This document shows, one piece after another, positions 1 through 9,401 of a stretch of DNA of 64,000 bases; the stretch's first letter is position 1, and each line of letters opens with the position of its first letter. The position numbers were made by a program, and so were the translations under genes. Below the pieces are notes generated by a model. The model was not told the origin of the DNA, searched no databases, and saw nothing but the letters and a program-made list of their open reading frames with translations. The stretch covers positions 134,066 through 198,065 of the forward strand of contig DIYP01000018.1 in the NCBI GenBank assembly GCA_002427735.1. Direction: 5' to 3'. This DNA comes from Flavobacteriales bacterium UBA6051. GTDB lineage: Bacteria; Bacteroidota; Bacteroidia; Flavobacteriales_D; Crocinitomicaceae.

Positions 1-1
1 T

Positions 2-784
2 ACTGGAGCATTCCCAAGACAATATAGAACTTATGGAAACCGTGACTTCGGTACTGTAAAAGGTATGACAATCGCTTATGACATGCGTAGAACAGGTAAC
101 GTTCGTATGACAGCAAACTATACATTACAGTTCGCTGATGGTACTGGGTCGAATGCACAATCTGCCGCAGGTTTGATCAACGCAGGTTTACCTAACTTGA
201 GAGCGATCTTCCCTTATTCTTATGATCAGCGTCACACATTTGCGATCACATTTGATTACCGTTACGGATCAGGAGCTGATTACAACGGTCCTGCAATTAA
301 GGGAACTAACCTATTAGAGAATACTGGTTTGAACATTGTATCTAATATTTACTCTGGTTCTCCATACTCTTCTCAAGAAGGAATTACAAACGAAGGATTC
401 ATTAATCCTGCAGGAGCTGGATCTGGATTAGATGGAACGCAAAACGGTTCACGTCTTCCATGGTCTTATCGTTTAGATCTTCAGTTGGACAGAACATTTA
501 ACCTTGAATTAGGTAAAAACAAAGAAGGAAAGTCAAGAGCGGCATTCTTGAATGTATATGTTCGTATTACAAACTTGTTCAACCAATTCAACGTCTTGAA
601 CGTTTACCGTGCAACAGGAAACTGGGATGATGATGGATACCTTGCTGCGGCACAAAGCCAAACTTCTATCCAGAATCAGGTAGATGAGCAAGCATTTAGA
701 GATTATTACGCATTGAAGGTAGAAAACCCATTCAATATCAGTTCTCCAAGAACAATCCGTTTGGGTCTTAAATTCGATTTTTAA
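2..784 (+). CDS. TonB-dependent receptor, C-terminal part (5' end outside window)
   Basis: Partial gene: the frame is open from base 2, so only the last 260 codons are present. The visible part is alternating polar/aromatic beta-strand sequence typical of the end of a 22-strand outer-membrane barrel, with the strand LNVYVRITNLFNQFNVLNVY (around residues 180-200 of the fragment) and a last strand ending in aromatic F (IRLGLKFDF), the usual BAM-recognised terminus. The plug domain and any N-terminal carboxypeptidase-like repeat would lie upstream. It should import or handle a large substrate across the outer membrane using TonB energy; the substrate is unknown. It is followed after 20 bp by a giant secreted protein and then a PorV/PorQ-like barrel on the same strand, so the three probably form one transcription unit. 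Confidence 0.85.
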   Translation, partial: TGAFPRQYRTYGNRDFGTVKGMTIAYDMRRTGNVRMTANYTLQFADGTGSNAQSAAGLINAGLPNLRAIFPYSYDQRHTFAITFDYRYGSGADYNGPAIKGTNLLENTGLNIVSNIYSGSPYSSQEGITNEGFINPAGAGSGLDGTQNGSRLPWSYRLDLQLDRTFNLELGKNKEGKSRAAFLNVYVRITNLFNQFNVLNVYRATGNWDDDGYLAAAQSQTSIQNQVDEQAFRDYYALKVENPFNISSPRTIRLGLKFDF

Positions 785-804
785 TTCATAATTAGGAAAG
801 CATT

Positions 805-3800
805 ATGAAAAAGCAATTAATAGCAATAGTACTTGGCGCAACAACAATGTTGTGGTCAAATGACGTTCTTTCTTATAAAGGGCCAAATGATGACCCTTCT
901 CAGGGAGATGTAAACGGTAAGGGGGCGAGTTGTGCTCCGGCTACCGCTAGAATTACAATGGCCTTCAATGACGTTAGCGCGTTGATCGAACAAGGTGGTA
1001 GTATGTGGCAAAATCGTGCAACTAGCACGGCTTCATATGAAGTGCCGGCAGGTTCAGGTTTGAATGTAATTTATGCCGGTGCCCTTTGGATGGGTGGAAC
1101 GGATGTTAACGGTCAGTTGAAGTTGGCAGGTTTGACATTCCGTAGTGGTAATGATTTCTGGCCTGGTCCACTTTCTGCTACTCCAAACACTGGAACATAT
1201 GATCCATCGGGACCAGTTGGTGCTGATGCGGTACGTGATTTTGGTGCGGCGACCATTGATGATGACGTTTGTTTGGCATACGATAAGTTTTATACGATTC
1301 GTAAATCAGAAGTTATTCGTTACACAGTATGGTGGGAATGTACAAATGGGATTTTACCAGAAGAAAGCTGTACAGATGTGACGCAGCCTACAAACGATGA
1401 ATTGAATCGTATTTATGCATGGCCAGCTCACGGAGATATCTCTAGAGGACAAGATTACTGGTTAGCACCATTTTATGATAATCCACTTGGACCAGGTGGT
1501 GTAGATGGTGAGTACCGTCCGGAGGATGGAGATACGCCTTGGTATGATGACATTTTGGGTAGAGATGATATCGAGTGTGGTATCGACCGTCGTATTTCAC
1601 TTTTTGGTGATGAAACGCACTGGTGGGTATTTAACGATAATGGAAACATTCATGGTGAATCTAATGGTGATCCAATTGGTATGGAAATCCGTGCACAAGC
1701 ATTTGCGTTCGCAACGAATGATGAAGTGAACCGAATGACTTTCTACAACTATGAAATGATTAACAGAGGTACTCAGACACTTCAGGATACTTACTTCGCA
1801 CAGTATATTGATGCGGATGTCGGAGGTGCTGGTGACGACTTCACTGGTTGTGATGTATCGAGAGGTCTTGGTTATATGTATAACGGTGACAACTTTGATG
1901 ATAATGACAACGGTGCTCTTGGTTATGGAGAGAATCCACCTGCGGTAGGTTGTGACTTCTTTGAAGGACCTTATCAAGATTCAGATGGACTGGATAACGT
2001 TGGGCCTGTATTTAATACAACAACGCAACAGTGGGAAATCCCAACGGTGAATCAAGCAATTGCTGGAAATGGAATTGTTTATACAGGTATTGGTGTTGGA
2101 TATTCAGATTCGATCATCGATAACGAGCGTTATGGAATGCGTTTGTTTACATACTATACGAATGGAGCTGCTCCTGCAGTGAGTGATCCGAACAGTGCTG
2201 CACAGTTCTATAACTATATGAGTGGATTCTGGGCAGATGGACAGCAGATGGTTTATGGAGGTACGGGATACCCTAACTCTCCAGGATCGACAATAACTCC
2301 ATCAACATATATGTTCCCAGGAGATTCTGACCCATTGAACTGGGCAACTGCTGGTCAAGACATGGGATGGGATTGGAATGAGATCGATACAGATGGAGCT
2401 GGAACAGGAAACGCTCCTGATGACCGTCGTTTCGTTCAGTCAGCTGGTCCATTTACATTGACACCGGGTGCGGTGAATAACATTACAGTTGGTATTGTAT
2501 ATGCACGTGGTTCAGATGGTGATGCATATTCTTCTGTTCTTGCAATGAAGACTGCAGATACTAAAGCACAAGCATTATTCGATGCGTGTTTCCGTATCCT
2601 TGAGCCTCCATATGCTCCTCAGTTGACTATTCAAGAATTGGAAAATGAGTTGGTATTGATGTTGACAAACCCTGTTTCTTCTAATAACTCTAAAGAGTCT
2701 TACTACGAAGAAGACAAGATTAATATTGTTGATCCAACTGTAGACAGATTCTACACATTTGAAGGGTATCAGATTTACCAATTAGTTGATGATGAAGCTT
2801 CAGTTTCTGATATCGGAGATGCATCTAAAGCTCGTTTGGTAGCACAATGTGATATTGAGAATGATATTGTTGATATTGTAAACTTTGACTTTGATGAGTC
2901 ACTAGGGTTCTCAATTCCTAAGTTGAAAGTGGATGCCGCAAACCAAGGTATTCGTCACTCTTTCTTAATGACAGAGGATGAGTTTGCTCAAGGAGACAAA
3001 GCACTTGTAAATCATAAGAAATACTACTACGTAGCTGTTGCTTATGCACACAACGAATTCAAGAGATACGATCCAAATGATCCGTTGTCGTTGGATGGAC
3101 AAAAAATGCCTTACATTTCATCACGTCTTGGACATGATGGTGGAGCGATCAAGCCTGTTTTAGGTATACCACATAATCCAGCTCCTGAAGCGGATGGTAC
3201 TATTCAAAGCATTGAGTATGGTTCAGGTCCATTGATCCGTCGAATGGATGGATTTGGAAATGGAGGTCGTGTGATTAATCTTACGCAAAGCTCAACTGAC
3301 CAAATTATTTCAAATGGATTCATGGATATGCCGGTTTACGATTATGGTCAAGGACCGATCAATGTTAAGGTGGTGGATCCGTTGAATGTTGTGGATGGAT
3401 ACTTTGAGTGTTTGTTTAGAGATTATGGACCATCAATTTCAAATGGTGCCGATACAGCTAGCTACGTAATCTATCGTTACGCCTCTGAAGGAGGAGCGCT
3501 AATTGACTCTGTTACTTCTGATGTAGCAATTGGAACATGGGAAGTTGGTTCTGACGCAGTTGGAACGAATAATGAGCAAATCATTCCACAATGGGGTATT
3601 TCAGTTCAGATCAATCAGGAAGCTTATTACATGCCTGAAGGTGCAACTGGAGGAACTGAGTGGAAGACAACGGATATCCTTGAAGCAAGCTTAACGTTTG
3701 GAGATAGCTCTAAACGATGGTTGGAAGGTGTTCCGGATAATGATGGATTCTTCCCAACAAACTGGATTCGTTCAGGGGAATATGATCCAACTGATCCAGA

Positions 3801-5058
3801 TGATTGTTTACCTGCTGGAGCTGGGTACATTGATTACATTGATCCTTGTAACTACCCAGATGAATTAACGGTAGACGTTGATAAACGTTGGGCAAATATT
3901 TTAGGCGGTACAGTGGCTCCGCATAGAGTTGTGGGTTATCAGTCAAGTTATATGCCGATGGCTTATTATAATTACTCTGCACCTGCACCAGCAAGAAGAA
4001 ATGCTTCAACAAGCTTCTTACCAAGTGTTGACATTGTTATTACTTCCGATCGATCTAAGTGGACACGTTGTCCAGTTATTGAGCTTGGTAGAGAGGCGTT
4101 GTTTAACGTAGGAGGAGCTCAGCCTGGTCAAATGCGTCAGAGTGCTTCTGTTGATAAGAATGGTAACCCAGATAACACTGGTACTGTTGGTATGGGATGG
4201 TTCCCAGGATATGCGATTGATGTTGAATCTGGTGCGCGCTTGTACATGGCATTTGGAGAGAATTCTTTCTTAGTGTCGGATAACGGTGCTGACATGATTT
4301 GGAACCCAACTGATCGTCTGTTTGATGACAATGGTGGACCAATTATGGGAGGTATGCACCCTGTTTATGTGTTCAGCTATGCTCACAAGTCTAAGAACAG
4401 TTACGTACTTGGTTATGATTACCCAGCGTATATTCCATCACAAGCTGAAGATCTTGCAACAAACGTTCTTTATAACGACATGTTGGATATCGAAGCAAAT
4501 GATATCACTGCTAAGCGTAACGTTTATGGTAGCATTAGCTGGGTTGCTTACCCAACATTAGCACCAACTTTCGAGTTGTTGTCGACTGATGCTAAGTTGA
4601 GTCTACGTGTAAACAAAGAGTACAAGAACTTCTCTAACTATGATTCACCGACTGGTGGACCTAACGCTGGAAGACCAATGTACTCATGGAGTATGGATGA
4701 TATTCGTACACAGACAGGTAGCCAAGATCAGTTAACAAGTGTACTTGACTTGATTAATGTTGTTCCGAATCCATATTATGCTTATTCGGAGTATGAAGAA
4801 AGTCGTCTTGATACGCGTGTGAAGATTACAAACCTACCTGAACGTTGTACAGTGAAAATCTACACGGTGAACGGTAAGCTTGTAAGAACGTTTAAGAAGG
4901 ATAGTCCAATTACATCAATTGATTGGGATTTAAATAACCACAAGGCTATTCCGGTAGCAGGAGGTGTTTACTTAATTCATGTTGATGTACCTGATATCGG
5001 AGAACGTGTATTGAAGTTCTTCGGAGGTATGAGACAAATTGACTTACAAGGTATTTAA
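805..5058 (+). CDS. Giant secreted protein (1417 aa) of a TonB receptor/PorV module
   Basis: Hypothetical exported protein. Residues 1-23 form a signal peptide (MKKQ start, hydrophobic core, cleavage near VLS-YK). The body is rich in Asp, Asn, Gly and aromatic residues with many Asp-rich stretches (for example DDNDNGALG) that could bind calcium. The last ~100 residues (from about 1316) start with VVPNPYYAYS and continue with VKIYTVNGKLVRTF and a GGVYLIHVD strand; this resembles a FlgD-like or T9SS C-terminal sorting domain, but it ends with about 20 extra residues (FFGGMRQIDLQGI), unlike a standard type-A signal. Start ATG lies 20 bp after the receptor stop; a PorV/PorQ-like gene follows 20 bp downstream. 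I infer a surface-exposed partner of the receptor. No enzymatic domain recognised. Confidence 0.85.
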   Translation: MKKQLIAIVLGATTMLWSNDVLSYKGPNDDPSQGDVNGKGASCAPATARITMAFNDVSALIEQGGSMWQNRATSTASYEVPAGSGLNVIYAGALWMGGTDVNGQLKLAGLTFRSGNDFWPGPLSATPNTGTYDPSGPVGADAVRDFGAATIDDDVCLAYDKFYTIRKSEVIRYTVWWECTNGILPEESCTDVTQPTNDELNRIYAWPAHGDISRGQDYWLAPFYDNPLGPGGVDGEYRPEDGDTPWYDDILGRDDIECGIDRRISLFGDETHWWVFNDNGNIHGESNGDPIGMEIRAQAFAFATNDEVNRMTFYNYEMINRGTQTLQDTYFAQYIDADVGGAGDDFTGCDVSRGLGYMYNGDNFDDNDNGALGYGENPPAVGCDFFEGPYQDSDGLDNVGPVFNTTTQQWEIPTVNQAIAGNGIVYTGIGVGYSDSIIDNERYGMRLFTYYTNGAAPAVSDPNSAAQFYNYMSGFWADGQQMVYGGTGYPNSPGSTITPSTYMFPGDSDPLNWATAGQDMGWDWNEIDTDGAGTGNAPDDRRFVQSAGPFTLTPGAVNNITVGIVYARGSDGDAYSSVLAMKTADTKAQALFDACFRILEPPYAPQLTIQELENELVLMLTNPVSSNNSKESYYEEDKINIVDPTVDRFYTFEGYQIYQLVDDEASVSDIGDASKARLVAQCDIENDIVDIVNFDFDESLGFSIPKLKVDAANQGIRHSFLMTEDEFAQGDKALVNHKKYYYVAVAYAHNEFKRYDPNDPLSLDGQKMPYISSRLGHDGGAIKPVLGIPHNPAPEADGTIQSIEYGSGPLIRRMDGFGNGGRVINLTQSSTDQIISNGFMDMPVYDYGQGPINVKVVDPLNVVDGYFECLFRDYGPSISNGADTASYVIYRYASEGGALIDSVTSDVAIGTWEVGSDAVGTNNEQIIPQWGISVQINQEAYYMPEGATGGTEWKTTDILEASLTFGDSSKRWLEGVPDNDGFFPTNWIRSGEYDPTDPDDCLPAGAGYIDYIDPCNYPDELTVDVDKRWANILGGTVAPHRVVGYQSSYMPMAYYNYSAPAPARRNASTSFLPSVDIVITSDRSKWTRCPVIELGREALFNVGGAQPGQMRQSASVDKNGNPDNTGTVGMGWFPGYAIDVESGARLYMAFGENSFLVSDNGADMIWNPTDRLFDDNGGPIMGGMHPVYVFSYAHKSKNSYVLGYDYPAYIPSQAEDLATNVLYNDMLDIEANDITAKRNVYGSISWVAYPTLAPTFELLSTDAKLSLRVNKEYKNFSNYDSPTGGPNAGRPMYSWSMDDIRTQTGSQDQLTSVLDLINVVPNPYYAYSEYEESRLDTRVKITNLPERCTVKIYTVNGKLVRTFKKDSPITSIDWDLNNHKAIPVAGGVYLIHVDVPDIGERVLKFFGGMRQIDLQGI

Positions 5059-5078
5059 TCAGATTAAAACAAGTTGAA

Positions 5079-6146
5079 ATGAATAATTCAATGTTTAAAA
5101 TAAGAAATGCGTTTATCGTTGGTGCGGCTGTATTATCTAGCTTCGCTGTGAACGCAGGAAATGAAGACCGTGTAGGTTCTGCGGGTGCATCGCACATGTT
5201 GGTGAATCCTTGGGCGCGAAGCACGGCTATTGGTAACGCTGGAATCTCATGCGTAAATGGTCTTGAGGCTTCGTTTATCAATATTGCCGGTTTGGCTTTC
5301 ACTGAAAGAACTCAGATCAAATTCAATTATACAAACTGGATGGGATCTGCTGGTATTGCTTTGAATAGTGCTGGTATTTCTCAGCGCGTATCTGAATCAG
5401 ATGTAATTGCAGTGAGTATTCAGGCGATGAGTTTTGGAGATATTCCAATTACAACTGTTGCAAACCCTGAAGGAAATATTGGTTTCTTCTCACCAAGAGC
5501 TAACATATTCAATGTAGGATACGCAAGAACATTCTCAAGCTCTATTTATGGTGGTATCAACATCAAGGTTATTTCTGAGAATATTTCAAACCTTCGTGCT
5601 ACTGGTATGGCGATCGATGCAGGAATTCGTTACGTAACTGGTGAGCAAGATCAAATTAAGTTTGGTATTGCACTTAAGAACGTTGGACCTGTAATGCGTT
5701 ACAAAGGCGATGGTCTTGCAAATCAGATTAACTATGTTAGTACTGGTGATATCGCAACTTTAGAGCAGCGATCTGCAACGTATGAATTACCATCGCTTCT
5801 AGCCATTGGTGGATCGTATGATTTTATCATCAACGAAAAGCATAAGGTGAATCTTGCACTTGGATTTGTTGCAAATTCATTCTCATCTGACCAGTATTCT
5901 CTTGGTTTGGATTATGGTTTCTCTGCTGAAAAAGTAGCATTCAACCTACGAGGTGGATATGTTTACGAGAATAACTTGTGGAGCCCTGAGAATCGTTCTA
6001 ACGCGCTTATCGGACCAACAGCAGGTTTCTCTGTTGATGCATTGGTTGGAGAGAGCAAGAGTGCTTTAGGAATTGAGTACGCTGCGCGCTTCGCTGGTGT
6101 GTTTGGAATTATTCACACAATTGGAGCTACCATAGATCTGAAGTAA
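5079..6146 (+). CDS. PorV/PorQ family outer-membrane barrel protein
   Basis: A 355-residue protein with a signal peptide (cleavage around VNA-GN, residue 26) followed by the family-typical start GSAGASHMLVNPWARSTAIG, in which a mature N-terminus is succeeded by a glycine/asparagine-rich plug-like segment. The rest is alternating beta-strand sequence with a terminal strand, consistent with a 14-strand FadL-like barrel. PorV and PorQ act in type IX secretion by shuttling cargo to the attachment complex; relatives encoded beside TonB receptors and large secreted proteins, as here, are common in Bacteroidota. It is probably the last gene of the three-gene unit, ending at the terminator at 6174. 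It is a paralogue-level match; I would not call it PorV itself. Confidence 0.8.
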   Translation: MNNSMFKIRNAFIVGAAVLSSFAVNAGNEDRVGSAGASHMLVNPWARSTAIGNAGISCVNGLEASFINIAGLAFTERTQIKFNYTNWMGSAGIALNSAGISQRVSESDVIAVSIQAMSFGDIPITTVANPEGNIGFFSPRANIFNVGYARTFSSSIYGGINIKVISENISNLRATGMAIDAGIRYVTGEQDQIKFGIALKNVGPVMRYKGDGLANQINYVSTGDIATLEQRSATYELPSLLAIGGSYDFIINEKHKVNLALGFVANSFSSDQYSLGLDYGFSAEKVAFNLRGGYVYENNLWSPENRSNALIGPTAGFSVDALVGESKSALGIEYAARFAGVFGIIHTIGATIDLK

Positions 6147-6160
6147 GAACAAATTTTTAC

Positions 6161-6168
6161 TATATTTG
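6161..6168 (+). promoter_or_regulatory. Candidate -7 box for greA
   Basis: TATATTTG fits the Bacteroidota -7 consensus TAnnTTTG exactly. It lies between the PorV-like stop codon and the hairpin at 6174-6199. There is no clear TTG at the -33 distance (CTG at 6138-6140 is the nearest). If used, transcription would begin about 6172 and the hairpin would be the first thing transcribed. It could be chance. Confidence 0.4.
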
Positions 6169-6173
6169 ATTAT

Positions 6174-6206
6174 CAAGAGAGTCCTTATGGGCTCTCTTGT
6201 TTTTAT
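6174..6206 (+). terminator. Rho-independent terminator between the PorV-like gene and greA
   Basis: An 11-bp stem (6174-6184 with 6189-6199, one G-T pair) closes a 4-base loop TTAT and is followed by a run of T. It ends the receptor module, and because greA starts only 15 bp further on it also sits inside any greA leader. Confidence 0.9.
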
Positions 6207-6220
6207 ATAAATTCACTACT

Positions 6221-6694
6221 ATGTCACAAGTCAGTTATTATACAGAGGAGGGGCTACAAAAGCTCAAGGATGAATTACATGAAATGGAAACGGTTCAACG
6301 ACCTGCCATTTCTGATCAGATAGCGGAAGCACGAGATAAAGGCGATTTATCCGAGAATGCTGAGTATGATGCAGCGAAGGAGGCACAGGGCTTGTTAGAA
6401 ACGAAAATCGCAAAGCTTAAAGAGATTGTTGCGAACGCGCGAATTATTGATGATTCTGATATCGATTCATCAAAGGTTTTTATTCTTTCCACTGTGAAGA
6501 TTAAGAATGTGAAGAATGGAATGGAAATGCAATATACATTAGTAGCGGAAAATGAAGCTGATCTGAAGGCTAAGAAGATTAGTGTTGAGTCGCCGATTGG
6601 TAGAGGTCTGCTTGGTAAGTCAGTTGGTGAAATAGCCGACATCGAAACTCCCAATGGAATTATGCAATTTGAAGTTGTAGAAATTACACGATAG
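6221..6694 (+). CDS. greA: Transcription elongation factor GreA
   Basis: A 157-residue protein, the usual GreA size. GreA binds the secondary channel of RNA polymerase and stimulates cleavage of backtracked RNA. The N-terminal coiled coil is clear (EEGLQKLKDELHEME), with the conserved tip segment carrying acidic residues (RDKGDLSENAEYDAAKE), followed by the C-terminal FKBP-like domain with SPIGRGLLGKSVGE. I place the start at the ATG at 6221; an in-frame TTG at 6197 lies within the terminator hairpin and would add eight residues not expected in the family. The stop codon TAG is immediately followed by the ATG of the HIT gene, so the two are co-transcribed. Confidence 0.97.
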   Translation: MSQVSYYTEEGLQKLKDELHEMETVQRPAISDQIAEARDKGDLSENAEYDAAKEAQGLLETKIAKLKEIVANARIIDDSDIDSSKVFILSTVKIKNVKNGMEMQYTLVAENEADLKAKKISVESPIGRGLLGKSVGEIADIETPNGIMQFEVVEITR

Positions 6695-7084
6695 ATGGCC
6701 AGTATTTTTTCTAAAATCGTAGCGGGAGAAATACCTTGCCACAAGGTCCATGAGTCAGATGAGTTTCTGGCTTTTTTGGATATTATGCCGGTACAAAAAG
6801 GTCATGTATTGGTTGTTCCGAAAGAAGAAGTGGACTACATTTTTGATTTGGAAGATGCGTTGTTGAGTAGAATGATGCTTTTTGCAAAAGAAGTAGCCGG
6901 AAAAATAAAAGCGGTATTCCCCTGTGATAGGGTCGGTGTTACTGTGATTGGATTGGAAGTACCACACGCTCATATTCACTTAATTCCGATCAATAATCTG
7001 CACGATATGGATTTCACCCGGGAAAAGCTAAAACTGTCCTCAGATGAGCTTAAATCGATTGCTGAGAAGATAGCAGGTGCCTAA
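6695..7084 (+). CDS. HIT family (histidine triad) nucleotide-binding protein
   Basis: A 129-residue histidine-triad protein. The active-site motif HAHIHLI is at residues 91-97, preceded by the family hallmark of a conserved PxxxGHVLVVPK segment at about 32-43. These proteins hydrolyse or transfer the phosphoramidate or AMP moiety of small nucleotide conjugates; HinT-like members cleave AMP-lysine type bonds. The start ATG abuts the greA stop, giving a two-gene operon. This greA-HIT pairing is common in Bacteroidota by my recollection. The true substrate cannot be read from sequence. Confidence 0.93.
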   Translation: MASIFSKIVAGEIPCHKVHESDEFLAFLDIMPVQKGHVLVVPKEEVDYIFDLEDALLSRMMLFAKEVAGKIKAVFPCDRVGVTVIGLEVPHAHIHLIPINNLHDMDFTREKLKLSSDELKSIAEKIAGA

Positions 7085-7153
7085 TTATTCTCCCTCTTAT
7101 ACAATTTTGGATCGAACTTTGGGGTTATAAAAGAAGACATTAACTTTTCTATC

Positions 7154-8272
7154 ATGCCGAAACTGTCTGAAAATAGCATTAATCGCACGCTTTTGCAGTG
7201 GATATTGTTCCTTGCATTGAGTTTTGTTTCTACTGGCGTTTCCGCTCAAAATACAAAACCGGCCTCACTGAAAATATTGTTTATAGGTAATAGCTATACT
7301 CATATGAACAGTATGCCAAAGCTTTTTGAGAAGATTGCGGTTTCCAAAGGGATGAATGTAGATGTGGAGATGGATGCACGAAGTAGTCATACGTTCGAAA
7401 TGCATTCTAAAAGAATGGAAATGTTTGAGCATATTCGAGCTAAGCAATGGGATTATGTCATTCTTCAAGGATTCAGTAGAGAGTTGGCTCAAAGTATTCC
7501 GGTAATTGAAGAACAATCTACTCCATATATTCGTCAGATAAAGGACTCTATAATGGCGAACAATGCATGTACAGAAATTCTGTTATACATGACTTGGGGC
7601 TATAAAGAAGGGTACCGCCATCAGGAACATATCAACACTTATGAAAAAATGACCGATTCAGTTCGTCGTGGGTATTTTCATATTTCAAATAAGTTCAATT
7701 TTCCAATTGTTCCCGTTGGTGCAGTATATAAATCGTTAAGGGGGCAATCCGATATCAATCTTTATGAAGGAGATTTTCAACATCCCAATCCAAGAGGTTC
7801 GTATCTGATAGCTTGCTCGTTTTATTCTGCTATTTTTAAATCGACACCATTTAACGCTTATTATAAAGATATAGAAGAAGAGGAAGCGATCGAATTACAG
7901 CGGATCTCTTCAGAGTACGTATTGAATCATTTACACGACTATAAACTGGATAGAGACGTGTACAGCTTGAAGTATTTTTGGACCAATAAAGGAAAACTCG
8001 GCGTTAAGGGGGAAACAAATTTTCCCGATGCTAAAAGTGTTCAGTGGGATTTTGGTGATGGAGCTCTAGCGACTGAGCAGGCAATTTCGCATGTATACAA
8101 AAGATTACGTCCAGTAACAATCACCTTAACTATTGAAGATGACTGCGGAACAAGAATCTTTCAGGATGCTTTAGAGTTTAATGAAATTCCTGAGCCTGAG
8201 CCGGATAATCCAGCGGAGGATAAGATTCGAAAGTTGATGCGCAGAGCTAAGAAACGAAAAAGATTCGGTTGA
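7154..8272 (+). CDS. Secreted SGNH-hydrolase-like protein with a PKD domain
   Basis: A 372-residue protein with a signal peptide (hydrophobic core at about 15-30, cleavage VSA-QN). Residues 41-225 resemble an SGNH/GDSL hydrolase: block I is IGNSYTHM (Ser at 47), the centre has DYVILQGFS, and a late D-x-x-H pair lies in GDFQHPNPRG (Asp ~207, His ~210), so the catalytic residues are present. This family de-esterifies sugars, lipids or peptidoglycan. A PKD-type beta domain follows (VQWDFGDG at about 298) and the tail is basic (RRAKKRKRFG). No T9SS signal is seen at the C terminus. The 3' end overlaps the convergent acyltransferase-like gene by 26 bp. Confidence 0.75.
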   Translation: MPKLSENSINRTLLQWILFLALSFVSTGVSAQNTKPASLKILFIGNSYTHMNSMPKLFEKIAVSKGMNVDVEMDARSSHTFEMHSKRMEMFEHIRAKQWDYVILQGFSRELAQSIPVIEEQSTPYIRQIKDSIMANNACTEILLYMTWGYKEGYRHQEHINTYEKMTDSVRRGYFHISNKFNFPIVPVGAVYKSLRGQSDINLYEGDFQHPNPRGSYLIACSFYSAIFKSTPFNAYYKDIEEEEAIELQRISSEYVLNHLHDYKLDRDVYSLKYFWTNKGKLGVKGETNFPDAKSVQWDFGDGALATEQAISHVYKRLRPVTITLTIEDDCGTRIFQDALEFNEIPEPEPDNPAEDKIRKLMRRAKKRKRFG

Positions 8273-9383
8273 ATAACTTTCGAATTGGTTCTAGAATGAA
8301 GGCCAACCTCGCTTTGATCCAATCCAGGTACTTTATCAGAAGAACAAAGAATAAAATGAACAAGGAGGCGCCTAACACTGTTTCCCATGGTCCAAGTTTT
8401 TTGTGAAAAAGATCGTTCAAACCATAACTTGTGATGCTTCCATAAAGTAAGCACATGTGAAGTATATAGATGGTTAGTGTATTCTGGCCAATTTTCAGAA
8501 AGAGTCCTCCATCCTTGATCTTATGTCCAAACTTATTATCGATAAAAATCAAGACACTTAGTTCCATGAAAACCATTCCAACCTTCGAGTAAATCCAGTC
8601 TAGATAAACAAAGCGATACGAAAAAGAAGGTGCAAAAAGATCAACGAAACTGTCGACTGCTCCCAGTATTTCCTTCGGAAAAAAGTAAACCAATGCTCCA
8701 GTTACAAAGAAAAATAGTGGGAAATACCACTTTCTGATATGACCGTGGAAGTCGTGAAGTAATGCCCCAATCATAGCTCCGAACATGGTAAAACCAACCC
8801 AGGGAACGATCGGAAAAATGGCTCGGTGGCCAGGTCCGTGAAATGCGTTTTGGATGTATTTCCAGGTATCATATGGCCAAGGTTCCCCCTCAGGTAATTC
8901 TCGCATAAACAGGTAAAATCCAAAGAGTGCGAACCCAGCAGTAAAGAAATAAACCCATAACGGGATGAATCGTATGAGCTTATAAAGCAGATAAATGATA
9001 AGGATTAAAAGTATTCCGGATGCAATGCATTCAAGTACGTGAAAGGCATAACTCTGGACCATATAGCCCCAAAAAAACAGTTCAATTACGCGCTTAAAGC
9101 CTTTTCTTACACGAATGTTTTTAAAGTATCCCTCTTCTCGTTTCTTTAAAAGAAGATAAACGAAAATAAGACCTGTAACAACAAGAAATACAGGAGCAGT
9201 AAATCCGCGTATAAATGCCCAGGTAGCATAAGCAGGATGGCTTGGGTCTCTATAAAATAATGCGAGCGAGTCATCAACGAAGTGCCCCTCAAGCATCAAA
9301 AGAATGGCGATGGAACGCGCCATGTCAATAAACTTGAGCCTTACTTTCTTGGTTGGTTGTATGGACTGTGCTTCAGCTGACAA
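8247..9383 (-). CDS. Acyltransferase-like integral membrane protein (HGSNAT/DUF1624 type), copy 1
   Basis: About ten transmembrane helices. The N-terminal motif FIDMARSIAILLMLEGHF with its conserved His, followed by RGFTAPVFLVVTGLIF, matches the heparan-alpha-glucosaminide N-acetyltransferase-like catalytic region (DUF1624), which acetylates amino sugars or other acceptors across a membrane. I choose a TTG start at 9383: an earlier TTG at 9404 lies inside the promoter-like box CAAAAATA (9402-9409, TATTTTTG on this strand), and the 9383 start gives 17 residues before FID, against 16 in the neighbouring paralogue. The 3' end overlaps the SGNH gene tail by 26 bp. Paralogue of the gene at 9435-10598. 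Acceptor unknown. Confidence 0.75.
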   Translation of the reverse strand: MSAEAQSIQPTKKVRLKFIDMARSIAILLMLEGHFVDDSLALFYRDPSHPAYATWAFIRGFTAPVFLVVTGLIFVYLLLKKREEGYFKNIRVRKGFKRVIELFFWGYMVQSYAFHVLECIASGILLILIIYLLYKLIRFIPLWVYFFTAGFALFGFYLFMRELPEGEPWPYDTWKYIQNAFHGPGHRAIFPIVPWVGFTMFGAMIGALLHDFHGHIRKWYFPLFFFVTGALVYFFPKEILGAVDSFVDLFAPSFSYRFVYLDWIYSKVGMVFMELSVLIFIDNKFGHKIKDGGLFLKIGQNTLTIYILHMCLLYGSITSYGLNDLFHKKLGPWETVLGASLFILFFVLLIKYLDWIKARLAFILEPIRKLFNRIFFVS

Positions 9384-9401
9384 ATTACTTGTATTTCGGT
9401 G

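Noticed and set aside
1145..4561. Several open frames on both strands inside the 1417-residue gene (e.g. 1597-1977 minus, 3710-4024 minus)
   Set aside because: They lie inside a long, well-composed gene, have no promoter box or homology-like motif, and their composition (Met/Val/Leu or Tyr/Gln/Pro rich) is what the complement of Asp/Gly-rich coding DNA produces.
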